From contig JAFHCF010000239.1 in the NCBI GenBank assembly GCA_048497495.1, forward strand, positions 1-10,486: a stretch of 10,486 bases of DNA, read 5' to 3'. Origin of the DNA: JAFHCF01 sp048497495 (lineage in GTDB: Bacteria; Pseudomonadota; Alphaproteobacteria; Rhizobiales; Ancalomicrobiaceae). Shown here in pieces: positions 1 to 6,213 of the stretch. How positions within the stretch are numbered: position 1 is the first letter of the stretch; every line of letters starts with the position of its first letter. A program made the position numbers and the translations under genes. The notes beneath the pieces were generated by a model. The model worked only from the letters and a program-made list of their open reading frames with translations. It made no database searches and was not told the DNA's origin.

Positions 1-38
1 GCCGTATTCCGCCGCGACCGCCGATGGCGGAATACGGC
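1..38. terminator. Perfect 13-bp inverted repeat after gcvPB, possible terminator
   Basis: Bases 1-13 (GCCGTATTCCGCC) and 26-38 (GGCGGAATACGGC) are exact reverse complements around a 12-nt loop. The repeat lies 37 nt beyond the gcvPB stop codon, where the gcv transcript would be expected to end. The window stops at base 1, so a following U-tract cannot be checked. The core TATTCCGCC recurs in direct orientation at about 45-54, so this may be one unit of a dispersed intergenic repeat, not a dedicated terminator. The hairpin is seen in the sequence; its terminator role is inferred. Confidence 0.45.
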
Positions 39-74
39 TGCGCCTATTCCGCCCTACGGTACCGCTCCGTCCCC

Positions 75-1634
75 TCACGCCTCCGCCTTCGGCGCCTCCC
101 ACTTGAGCTTCGGCGATCTCGCCGCGCGGGTCTCGTCGAGCCGGCGGCGCGGGGCAAACCTCGGGGCCTGGGTGAAGCGCTCGGTGTCGCCGCGCTTGGC
201 CGCCATCACCAGATCGCGCAGGGTCGCCGCGAAGAGATCGAGCGAGGCCTTGCTCTCGCTCTCGGTCGGCTCGATCAGCATGGCGCCGTGGACGACCAGC
301 GGGAAATACATGGTCATCGGGTGGTAGCCCTCGTCGATCATCGCCTTGGCGAAGTCGAGGGTGGTCACCCCCGTCCCCTCCAGGAAGCGGTCGTCGAACA
401 GCACCTCGTGCATCGACGGGTGATCGGGGAAGGGCAGGCTCATCAGGTCGCAGAGGCAGGCGCGCAGGTAGTTGGCCGAGAGCACCGCGTCCTCCGAGGC
501 CTGGCGCAGGCCGTCGGCGCCGTGGGAGAGCATGTAGGCATAGGCGCGGGTGAACATGCCCATCTGGCCGTGGAAGGCGGTGAGCCGGCCGAAGGGCGCC
601 TCGCCCTCGCGGGTCGCGCTCGCGTCCTCCACCAGCACCGGCCGGCCGGCCTCGAGCCGGACGAAGGGATAGGGCGCGAAGGCGGCGAGCCGCTCGGAGA
701 GCACCACCGGGCCGGCGCCGGGACCACCGCCGCCGTGGGGGGTGGAGAAGGTCTTGTGCAGGTTGATGTGCATGGCGTCGACGCCGAAGTCGCCGGGGCG
801 GACCTTGCCGACGATGGCGTTGAAGTTGGCGCCGTCGGCGTAGAAATAGCCGCCGGCCTCGTGGATCGCGGCGGCGATCTCCACCACCTCGGGCTCGAAG
901 ATGCCGCAGGTGTTGGGGTTGGTCAGCATGATGGCGCCGACCCGTTCGTCGATCGCGGCGCGCACGTCCTCGACCCTGACCGTGCCGTCGGCGCGCGCCG
1001 GGACCGACCGCACCTCGAAGCCGAGCAGCGCGGCTGTCGCCGGGTTGGTGCCGTGGGCGCTCTCCGGCACCAAGACCACCGGCTTGTCGAGCCCGCGTGC
1101 CTTCAGGGCCGCCTTGATCGCCGCCATGCCGGCGAGTTCGCCGTGGGCGCCGGCCTTCGGGCTCATGGCCACCGCCTGCATGCCGGTCAGCACCATCAGC
1201 CAGCGGCCGAGTTCGGCGATGAGGTCGAGGGCGCCGGGGACGGTCGACACCGGTTGCAGCGGATGGATGTCGGCGAAGCCGGCCAGCCGCGCCATCTTCT
1301 CGTTGAGACGCGGGTTGTGCTTCATGGTGCAGGAGCCGAGCGGATAGAGCCCGGCGTCGATCGAATAGTTCTTGCGCGACAGCCGGACGTAATGGCGCAT
1401 CGTCTCCGGCTCGGTCAGGCCGGGGAGCGCGGGCGGGGTCTTGCGGGCATGCTGCCCGAGACGCGACTTGGCCCCCTTCGGCGCCGGCAGATCGACGCCG
1501 GTGGTGTCGGCGCGGCCGATCTCGAAGATCAGCGCCTCTTCCAGGTCGAGGGCGCGATTGCCGGTGAAGGTCGGGGAAGCGGCGGCGGCGGAGATGGTTT
1601 CGGGGCGGGTCGGACGGCCCTGGTCGTTGAGCAT
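75..1634 (-). CDS. gcvPB: Glycine dehydrogenase (decarboxylating) subunit 2, P-protein beta chain
   Basis: This is the C-terminal half of the split P-protein of the cytoplasmic glycine cleavage system. With GcvPA it decarboxylates glycine using PLP and passes the aminomethyl group to the lipoyl arm of GcvH. The 519-residue product has the family signatures: SCTMKHNPR (101-109), the ESAHGTNPA stretch (191-199), YADGANFNA (265-273), and the PLP-lysine motif NLHKTFSTPHGGGGPG with the lysine at about 294. Length is usual for GcvPB. The ATG at 1634 is chosen because a strong ribosome binding site, GAGAAGGA (1643-1650), lies 8 nt upstream; a TTG six codons earlier would place that site inside the gene. 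It begins 14 nt after the gcvPA stop and is the last gene of the operon. The residues from about 490 onward are basic and low in family signal. Identification is firm. Confidence 0.97.
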   Translation of the reverse strand: MLNDQGRPTRPETISAAAASPTFTGNRALDLEEALIFEIGRADTTGVDLPAPKGAKSRLGQHARKTPPALPGLTEPETMRHYVRLSRKNYSIDAGLYPLGSCTMKHNPRLNEKMARLAGFADIHPLQPVSTVPGALDLIAELGRWLMVLTGMQAVAMSPKAGAHGELAGMAAIKAALKARGLDKPVVLVPESAHGTNPATAALLGFEVRSVPARADGTVRVEDVRAAIDERVGAIMLTNPNTCGIFEPEVVEIAAAIHEAGGYFYADGANFNAIVGKVRPGDFGVDAMHINLHKTFSTPHGGGGPGAGPVVLSERLAAFAPYPFVRLEAGRPVLVEDASATREGEAPFGRLTAFHGQMGMFTRAYAYMLSHGADGLRQASEDAVLSANYLRACLCDLMSLPFPDHPSMHEVLFDDRFLEGTGVTTLDFAKAMIDEGYHPMTMYFPLVVHGAMLIEPTESESKASLDLFAATLRDLVMAAKRGDTERFTQAPRFAPRRRLDETRAARSPKLKWEAPKAEA

Positions 1635-1642
1635 CGGGTCGA

Positions 1643-1650
1643 TCCTTCTC
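1643..1650 (-). promoter_or_regulatory. Ribosome binding site of gcvPB
   Basis: On the minus strand this reads GAGAAGGA, 8 nt before the ATG at 1634. It overlaps the end of gcvPA, whose TGA is at 1649-1651, consistent with translational coupling. It decides the gcvPB start in favour of the ATG over an in-frame TTG at 1652. Confidence 0.8.
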
Positions 1651-2989
1651 AAATCGCGGCGGAGATCGCGGCGACCAGCGCGGCGCGATCATCGGCGGTG
1701 ACGGTCTCGGTGACGGCGACGATGAGGAGATCGTCGAGACCGGCGCCGGGCACGAGGCGGGAGACGGGCACGCCGGCGAGGATGCCGTCGGCGGCCAGTC
1801 GCTCGACCAGCGGGGCGGCGGGGACCGGCAGCTTCACCGTGAACTCGTTGAAGAAGGTCTCGTTGAGCACCGCGACGCCGGGGAGGTTCGCCAGCGCCTC
1901 CGCCGTCTCGATCGCCGCCTCGTGGTTCAGCGCCGCGAGCCGGGTGAGCCCCGCCTCGCCGAGCAGCGTCGCGTGGATCGAGAAGGCCAGCGCGCAGAGG
2001 CCGGAATTGGTGCAGATGTTCGACGTCGCCTTCTCGCGGCGGATGTGCTGCTCGCGGGTCGACAGCGTCAGCACGAAGCCGCGCTTGCCCTCGGCGTCGA
2101 CGGTCTCGCCGCACAGCCGCCCGGGCATCTGGCGGACGTATTTCGACCGGGTGGCGAAGAGCCCGACATAGGGGCCGCCGAAGCCGAGCGGATTGCCGAG
2201 GCTCTGGCCCTCGGCGACGACGATGTCGGCGCCCTGGGCGCCCGGCGGCTCGATGGCGCCGAGCGACACCACCTCGGTGACGACGGCGATCATCAGCGCG
2301 CCGACGGCATGGGCCTTCTCGGCGATCGGGGCGAGATCGACGATGTGACCGAAGACGGTCGGCGACTGGACGACGACGCAGGAGGTGTCGGCGTCGATCC
2401 GCGCGAGGATATCCTCGGTGCCGGCCGGATCGGCGGCGAGGTCGAGGACGGTGTCGCCGGCGAGACCGGAGATGGTGCGGATCACCGCGCCGTAATGGGG
2501 ATGGAGCCCGCCGGAGACCACCGCCTTCTTCCGCCGGGTGACGCGATGGGCCATCAGCACGGCTTCCGCCGCGCCGGTCGAGCCGTCGTACATCGAGGCG
2601 TTGGCGACCTCCATGCCGGTGAGTTCCGCGACCTGGGTCTGGAACTCGAACAGCACCTGGAGGGTGCCCTGGGTGATCTCGGGCTGATAGGGCGTGTAGG
2701 AAGTGAGGAACTCCGAGCGCTGGATCAGGTGATCGACCGTCGCCGGCACGTGGTGGCGATAGGCGCCGGCGCCTACGAAGAACGGCACGTCGCCGGCCAC
2801 CGTGTTCTTCGCCGCCATGCGCGACATCGCGCGTTCGACCTCGAGCTCGCCCTTGGCGCTCGGCAGGTCGAGGAGATGGTCGAGCAACTCGTCGGCGGGC
2901 ACATCGGCATAGAGATCATCGACGGTCGCGACGCCGATGCGCGCGAGCATGTCGGCGCGGTCGTCGGCGGTCAGTGGCAGGTAGCGCAT
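1649..2989 (-). CDS. gcvPA: Glycine dehydrogenase (decarboxylating) subunit 1, P-protein alpha chain
   Basis: This is the N-terminal half of the split P-protein, partner of GcvPB in the heterotetrameric glycine decarboxylase. The 446-residue length is typical of GcvPA. Recognisable stretches are the N-terminal MRYLPLTADDRADMLARIG, the FVGAGAYRHHVP motif (71-82) followed by a SYTPYQPEITQGTLQ segment (97-111), ASMYDGSTGAAEA (131-143), VAEGQSLGNPLGFGGPYVG (258-276) and RREKATSNICTNSGL (317-331). The subunit lacks the PLP lysine, as expected, because that lies in GcvPB. The reading frame stays open upstream to 3253, but that stretch runs through repeat DNA and shows no family similarity. The ATG at 2989 is supported by AAAGG (2997-3001) 7 nt upstream. 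A 430-nt spacer rich in inverted repeats separates it from gcvH, so its expression may differ from that of gcvT-gcvH. Confidence 0.97.
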   Translation of the reverse strand: MRYLPLTADDRADMLARIGVATVDDLYADVPADELLDHLLDLPSAKGELEVERAMSRMAAKNTVAGDVPFFVGAGAYRHHVPATVDHLIQRSEFLTSYTPYQPEITQGTLQVLFEFQTQVAELTGMEVANASMYDGSTGAAEAVLMAHRVTRRKKAVVSGGLHPHYGAVIRTISGLAGDTVLDLAADPAGTEDILARIDADTSCVVVQSPTVFGHIVDLAPIAEKAHAVGALMIAVVTEVVSLGAIEPPGAQGADIVVAEGQSLGNPLGFGGPYVGLFATRSKYVRQMPGRLCGETVDAEGKRGFVLTLSTREQHIRREKATSNICTNSGLCALAFSIHATLLGEAGLTRLAALNHEAAIETAEALANLPGVAVLNETFFNEFTVKLPVPAAPLVERLAADGILAGVPVSRLVPGAGLDDLLIVAVTETVTADDRAALVAAISAAI

Positions 2990-3041
2990 GGAGAGACCTT
3001 TCGGGATCGGTCGGCGGAACGGCGGACAGTGGATGCGGGCA

Positions 3042-3201
3042 CTTCCCTTCTCCCCTCGCGGGAGAAGGTGGCGCGCCAGCGCCGGATGAGGGGGCGCCGC
3101 GAAGCGGCAACCCGGCCGACCCGCGAGCACGGAGCAAGTGGAGAGGCCCAGACCCCTCATCCGCCCTTCGGGCACCCTCTCCCGCGAGGGGAGAAGGGAA
3201 G
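3042..3201. repeat. Long inverted repeat, dispersed palindromic element A
   Basis: The arms at 3042-3070 and 3173-3201 match as reverse complements at 28 of 29 positions. Each contains CTTCTCCCCTCGCGGGAGA. A second matching block, GGATGAGGGG and its complement (about 3084-3093 and 3153-3162), lies inside with less conserved bases between. In RNA this would fold into a long hairpin with about a 60-nt apical region. From general knowledge, CTTCTCCCCTCGCGGGAGAAGGTG-like sequences recur between genes in many alphaproteobacterial and some gammaproteobacterial genomes, so this is probably two facing copies of a dispersed repeat. Confidence 0.85.
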
Positions 3202-3252
3202 GCCGGCCCGCGGCCGGGGGGCGGTGGGGCGCGGTGACCTCCCACCTCTCCA

Positions 3253-3346
3253 CCCGTCATGGCCGGGCTCGACCCGGCCACCCAGGAGCACCCACCCCCG
3301 GGCGGAGAGGCCTTTGGGTCCCCGGGTCGAGCCCAGGGATGACGGG
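3253..3346. repeat. Inverted repeat, dispersed palindromic element B
   Basis: The arms at 3253-3275 and 3324-3346 match as reverse complements at 20 of 23 positions. Both carry CCCGTCAT and GGGCTCGACCC, or their complements. The left arm also contains its own short palindrome, GGCCGGGCTCGACCCGGCC (3261-3279). Motifs of the form CGTCATGGCCGGGCTTGACCC are familiar intergenic repeats in Hyphomicrobiales and other alphaproteobacteria, where they occur in facing pairs. It lies between gcvH and element A and would form a second hairpin in the gcv transcript. Confidence 0.8.
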
Positions 3347-3419
3347 GAGGAGAAGTGGTCTCTCCAAGTCTTGCGCCGCGAGGCGCGCAACGCCGCCCCC
3401 CTCGGCGCGACCCCTCCCC

Positions 3420-3788
3420 TCACAGCGACTGGACGAAGGCCTGATACGCGGCTTCGTCCATCAGATCCGAGGTGTCGGTGCCCGGCGCCAGACGGATCTT
3501 GGCGAACCAGCCGGCGGTCTCCGGCTCGAGGTTGACCAGACCGGGGTCGTCGCCGAGCCTGGTGTTGGCCTCGATCACCTCGCCGGCGAGCGGCGCGTAG
3601 ACCTCGCTCGCCGCCTTGACCGATTCGACCACGGCGGCTTCGGCGCCCTTCTCGAGTTTCTTGCCGACATCCGGCACCTCGACGAAGACGACGTCGCCGA
3701 GCTGTTCCTGGGCGTAGGTGGTGATGCCGAAGGTGGCGACGTCGCCGTCGACGACCACCCATTCGTGGTCCTTGGTGTAGAGCTTCAT
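3420..3788 (-). CDS. gcvH: Glycine cleavage system H protein (lipoyl carrier)
   Basis: This small lipoylated shuttle carries the aminomethyl group from the P-protein to the T-protein and is then reoxidised by dihydrolipoamide dehydrogenase. The 122-residue length is standard for GcvH. The lipoyl-lysine motif ESVKAASEVYAPLAGEV (55-71) is present, with the modified lysine at 58. The HEWV (8-11) and FGITTYAQEQLGDVVFVEVP (20-39) segments are also characteristic. The ATG at 3788 has GGAG (3797-3800) 8 nt upstream. A longer in-frame reading upstream would overlap the end of gcvT and has no family similarity. It lies 31 nt after gcvT in the same operon. The L-protein gene (lpd) is not in the window, as is common because it is shared with the 2-oxoacid dehydrogenases. 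Confidence 0.98.
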   Translation of the reverse strand: MKLYTKDHEWVVVDGDVATFGITTYAQEQLGDVVFVEVPDVGKKLEKGAEAAVVESVKAASEVYAPLAGEVIEANTRLGDDPGLVNLEPETAGWFAKIRLAPGTDTSDLMDEAAYQAFVQSL

Positions 3789-3819
3789 GACGTGGTCTCC
3801 AGAGGTCTCGTCGAGGGGA

Positions 3820-4956
3820 TCAGCGCCGGAAGCCGGCGGGAACGAAAGGCATCGCGACGACGCGGGCGGGAAGCGGCTTGCCACGCACCGACACGTCGAG
3901 TTCGGTGCCGGGGACGGCGAGGCCGGCCTCGACATAGCCCATGGCGAGCGGCGCGCCGAGGGTCGGGCCGAAGCCGCCGGAGGTGACGCGGCCGACGACG
4001 CGGCCGTCCTTGGTGGCGATCTCGGCGCCCTCGCGGGCCGGCTGGCGGCCGTCGAAGGCGAGGCCGACGCGGCGGCGCGCCGGGCCGTTCGCCAGTTCGG
4101 CCTGAATGCGGGCCGCGCCGGGGAAACCGCCGTCCTGGCGGCGGCGCTTCTGGATCGACCATTCCAGCGCCGCCTCGATCGGGCTGGTCGTGGTGTCGAT
4201 GTCGTGGCCGTAGAGGCACAGGCCCCCCTCGAGCCGCAGGCTGTCGCGGGCGCCGAGGCCGATCGGCTTGACCCGTTCGTCGGCGAGGAGCGCGTTCCAC
4301 AGGCGGACGGCGTCGGCTTGCGCCACCGAGATCTCGAAGCCGTCCTCGCCGGTGTAGCCGGAGCGCGAGACGTGGACGGCGGCGCCGAGAAGCGTCATCG
4401 GGCGCGCGTCCATGAACTTCATCGCCGCGACCGGCGCACCGAGCCCCGTCAGGACCGCTTCGGCCTCGGGACCCTGGAGCGCCACCAGCGCCCGATCCTC
4501 GATGGTGCGGAGATCGACGCCGGCCGGCAGGTGGGCGGCGATGTGGGCATAGTCGGCGGTCTTGCAGCCGGCGTTGACGACGAGGAAGAGCCAGCCGTCG
4601 GGCGCGTCGGTCGGGCGCGACACCATCAGGTCGTCGAGGATGCCGCCGTCTTGCGCCAGGAGCTGCGAATAGCGCTGGCGGCCGGGGGCGAGCTCGCGGA
4701 TCGCCGCCGGGACCAGGGCCTCGAGCGCGGCGGCCGTGGTCTCGTGGTCGGGGCCGACGAGGAAGGCCTGGCCCATGTGGGAGACGTCGAAGAGACCGGC
4801 GTGGGCGCGGGTCCACTGATGCTCGACGAGAATGCCCGTCGGGTATTGCACCGGCATGGAATAGCCGGCGAAGGGCACCATGCGGGCGCCGAGCGCCACA
4901 TGGGTGTCGTGAAGCGGGGTCTCGAGAATGCCGTCGCCGGCGGGGGTCGTCGTCAT
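3820..4956 (-). CDS. gcvT: Aminomethyltransferase, glycine cleavage T protein
   Basis: The T protein releases ammonia from the aminomethyl-lipoyl arm of GcvH and transfers the one-carbon unit to tetrahydrofolate, forming 5,10-methylenetetrahydrofolate. The product is 378 residues, close to the usual 360-380. Family features are LHDTHVALGARMVPFAGYSM (15-34), AGLFDVSHMGQ (53-63), GGILDDLMV (104-112) with the conserved aspartate pair 108/109 at the catalytic position, and SGYTGEDGFEI in the middle. The ATG at 4956 is chosen because it begins the T-protein similarity and has GGAG 8 nt upstream. The in-frame extension to 5244 reads through the riboswitch and is not coding. It is the first gene of the operon and directly follows the glycine riboswitch, so its translation or transcription is likely glycine-controlled. 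Confidence 0.97.
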   Translation of the reverse strand: MTTTPAGDGILETPLHDTHVALGARMVPFAGYSMPVQYPTGILVEHQWTRAHAGLFDVSHMGQAFLVGPDHETTAAALEALVPAAIRELAPGRQRYSQLLAQDGGILDDLMVSRPTDAPDGWLFLVVNAGCKTADYAHIAAHLPAGVDLRTIEDRALVALQGPEAEAVLTGLGAPVAAMKFMDARPMTLLGAAVHVSRSGYTGEDGFEISVAQADAVRLWNALLADERVKPIGLGARDSLRLEGGLCLYGHDIDTTTSPIEAALEWSIQKRRRQDGGFPGAARIQAELANGPARRRVGLAFDGRQPAREGAEIATKDGRVVGRVTSGGFGPTLGAPLAMGYVEAGLAVPGTELDVSVRGKPLPARVVAMPFVPAGFRR

Positions 4957-4962
4957 GGGCGT

Positions 4963-5020
4963 CACTCCGGTCCGGTCGAGTCGGGGCAGCGATCGGATCG
5001 CATCGATCCGTTCGCGCCCC
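4963..5020 (-). promoter_or_regulatory. Candidate expression platform of the glycine riboswitch, with gcvT ribosome binding site
   Basis: Directly after the last strand of aptamer 2 the RNA can fold into a strong hairpin. Bases 5020-5016 pair with 4987-4983 and 5015-5012 with 4992-4989 across a single bulged base. After one A-A mismatch, a perfect 7-bp stem follows (5010-5004 with 5000-4994) around a 3-nt loop. No U-tract follows, so it is not a classical intrinsic terminator. Next comes the ribosome binding site CCGGAGTG (4970-4963), with its GGAG 8 nt before the gcvT ATG. That site is complementary over 8 bases (one G-U) to CACTCTGG at the start of aptamer 2. The pairings are seen by eye; their regulatory use is inferred. 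Confidence 0.5.
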
Positions 5021-5240
5021 CTCTGTCGGATGACCTGAGAGATTTCCGAGACCCGCGTCGGCGTGTCCGGTTGCTCCTTCGGTGGATCGCCGGCCGGTGA
5101 CCGTCGATCGCTTTCCAGAGTGTCGCTCGCCCGCGGCGGTCCGTCGGCCTGAGAGTTTCCGGGGCGGTTTCTCCTTCGGCGCCGGCACCGATCGCGGGGA
5201 ACCCCCCGTCCTCGGCCCGGGCTCTCCCGCCGGGGCAAAA
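5019..5240 (-). promoter_or_regulatory. Tandem glycine riboswitch upstream of gcvT
   Basis: Two glycine aptamers are visible on the minus strand. Aptamer 1 (about 5232-5134) begins CGGCGGGAGAG and contains CCGAAGGAG (5179-5171) and GGAAACTCTCAGGCC (5160-5146); its GAGAG (5226-5222) can pair with CTCTC (5155-5151). Aptamer 2 (about 5122-5019) begins CACTCTGGAAAG, contains CCGAAGGAGCAA (5082-5071) and AAATCTCTCAGG, and ends CCGACAGAGGGG. Its P1 forms from CTCTG (5120-5116) and CAGAG (5025-5021). These conserved blocks and their spacing match the Rfam glycine riboswitch (gcvT element) in its double-aptamer form. In this family the RNA senses glycine and usually switches on the gcv operon when glycine is plentiful, which fits the position just before gcvT. 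The 5' boundary is approximate. Confidence 0.95.
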
Positions 5241-5304
5241 TCATCGCGCCGCGACCTGGACCGCGGCACCATGCGTCGGGCGCGACTCGAACCCGACCAG
5301 ACGA

Positions 5305-5333
5305 TCGTTAGAAGGAACCTCGGGAGGCGTCAA
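5305..5333 (-). promoter_or_regulatory. Possible promoter of the gcv operon
   Basis: On the minus strand, TTGACG (5333-5328) fits the -35 consensus at five of six positions. It is followed after 17 nt by TAACGA (5310-5305), a weak -10. Transcription would start near 5298, about 60 nt before the riboswitch. The -35 is good and the -10 poor, so this is a candidate only. Read-through from the lipoprotein gene upstream is an alternative source of transcript. Confidence 0.35.
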
Positions 5334-5370
5334 CCGAACCTTCGCCTCGAAAACCGGCAGCGGCCGCCCC

Positions 5371-5997
5371 TTACTTGCGCACGACCTTCTTGCGCGGCTT
5401 TTCTTTGACGTCGCCCTTGCCGTCGAAGCCGGCGTAGATCGAGGCTTCCTTGCTGTCGGCGGCGGAGAGCACGATGCCGTCGTCGACGACCGACCAGAGC
5501 GCCGAATAATCGGGGGCCTGGACGTCGACCGAGGCCTGATGGAGCTTGGAATAGATGACCTTGCCGCCGACGGTGACGGCGATGCGGATCGGCACGTTGG
5601 AGGCGCCGGTGGCCCCCGTCGGGCCGGACAGGACGCGGCCGGCGACGCCGACACGGACCCGAATGTCGTCGCCGACGTTGTCGCAGTCGCGGGCGACGCG
5701 CTGGATCGAGGCCTGGAACATGATCGAGGCGGGATCGCCGAACTTGCCGGGCTTGAACACCGGCATGAACTCGGTGCCCTCGCGAATGTCGACGTTGGGG
5801 CAGACCGGGGTGGCGGCGTAGAGCGCCGGATCCATCTCCTTGGGCTTCGGCGCCACGACGCTCATCAGGTTGCCGCCGATGCCTTCCGCCGCGCCGCAAC
5901 CGGCGAGCGCCAGGGGCAGGGCGAGAACCGCGAGACGCAGAGGAGAGACGAAGACCCGGGGCAAGGCATGCCGACGACCCGAAACGCGCGCAACCAT
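5371..5997 (-). CDS. Predicted lipoprotein of unknown function
   Basis: I do not recognise a named family. The 208-residue product starts with a basic segment (MVARVSGRRH), then a hydrophobic stretch (about 20-32) ending in a lipobox, LAGC, with the lipidated cysteine at 34. This indicates export and signal peptidase II processing. Glycine at +2, not aspartate, would allow sorting to the outer membrane. The mature part has two more cysteines (66 and 105) that could form a disulfide, and motifs CPNVDIREGTEFMPVFKPG (66-84) and VRVGVAGRVLSGPTG (115-129). The tail is lysine- and arginine-rich (KEKPRKKVVRK). The ATG at 5997 is preceded by GAGAGG. An earlier in-frame start is possible but would put the signal peptide far inside. 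It is divergent from ispH and lies upstream of the gcv operon on the same strand. Confidence 0.8.
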   Translation of the reverse strand: MVARVSGRRHALPRVFVSPLRLAVLALPLALAGCGAAEGIGGNLMSVVAPKPKEMDPALYAATPVCPNVDIREGTEFMPVFKPGKFGDPASIMFQASIQRVARDCDNVGDDIRVRVGVAGRVLSGPTGATGASNVPIRIAVTVGGKVIYSKLHQASVDVQAPDYSALWSVVDDGIVLSAADSKEASIYAGFDGKGDVKEKPRKKVVRK

Positions 5998-6060
5998 GAG
6001 ACCTCTCGAAATTCCTGTCGCCGATCTGGGAAAGCCCGCCATCCATAGCAGCCTTCGCCC

Positions 6061-6088
6061 ATTGTCGCCACGGCTTCTTCCATGCCAA
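6061..6088 (-). promoter_or_regulatory. Possible promoter of the lipoprotein gene
   Basis: On the minus strand, TTGGCA (6088-6083) and GACAAT (6066-6061) are 16 nt apart. They match the -35 and -10 consensus at five and four of six positions. Transcription would start near 6054, leaving a leader of about 55 nt before the ATG at 5997. Confidence 0.4.
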
Positions 6089-6148
6089 TTCGGCGGCATC
6101 TGGGCGGCGGCTCCGATTTGCGGCGACGCGAAAGCCGGTGCCGCGCGC

Positions 6149-6177
6149 TTGACACCCCCCTCCCGCCTACCTCTATT
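6149..6177 (+). promoter_or_regulatory. Probable sigma-70-type promoter of the ispH operon
   Basis: A perfect -35 TTGACA (6149-6154) is followed after 17 nt by TCTATT (6172-6177), four of six matches to the -10. The overall pattern agrees with the alphaproteobacterial housekeeping promoter. The leader to the ispH ATG would be about 30 nt, which leaves little room for control by RNA structure. Confidence 0.6.
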
Positions 6178-6213
6178 CCCCCGATCGAATTTGCGCGCGA
6201 CGGCGATCCTTCC

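Larger units (their letters stand above)
2990..3419. other. 430-nt gcvH-gcvPA spacer with two palindromic elements, no gene
   Basis: I see no convincing gene here. All open frames are continuations of gcvPA or shadows of the repeats, and none has a recognisable product. The spacer holds two separate inverted-repeat elements (3042-3201 and 3253-3346) and the gcvPA ribosome binding site. No clear promoter for gcvPA was found on the minus strand, so gcvPAB probably depends on read-through from the gcvT promoter. A spacer this long inside a gcv operon is unusual compared with the 14- and 31-nt gaps at the other junctions. Confidence 0.7.

Noticed and set aside
24..2171. A 715-codon open frame on the plus strand antisense to gcvPA and gcvPB
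   Set aside because: Long antisense frames are expected in DNA of about 70% GC. The translation is rich in Gly, Arg, Ala and His with no family similarity, while the opposite strand encodes complete, well-conserved GcvPA and GcvPB.
2989..3253. N-terminal extension of GcvPA to an upstream ATG
   Set aside because: The extra 88 residues would be translated from inverted-repeat DNA and are absent from the family. The ATG at 2989 has its own ribosome binding site and gives the normal length.
3042..3346. Repeats considered as a CRISPR array or transposon ends
   Set aside because: There are only two arms of each kind in opposite orientation, with no regular spacers, no transposase gene and no visible target-site duplication. 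Paired intergenic palindromes explain them better.
1922..3535. A 537-codon plus-strand open frame across gcvPA and the repeat spacer
   Set aside because: It is antisense to a certain gene and runs through non-coding palindromes. Its composition is that of a codon-position shadow.
3787..5100. Plus-strand open frame antisense to gcvT and the riboswitch
   Set aside because: It overlaps a real T-protein gene and a structured RNA, and its product is a low-complexity Gly/Ala/Arg shadow.
4957..5244. N-terminal extension of GcvT
   Set aside because: This stretch is the glycine riboswitch and its platform, and the extra residues match nothing in T-proteins.
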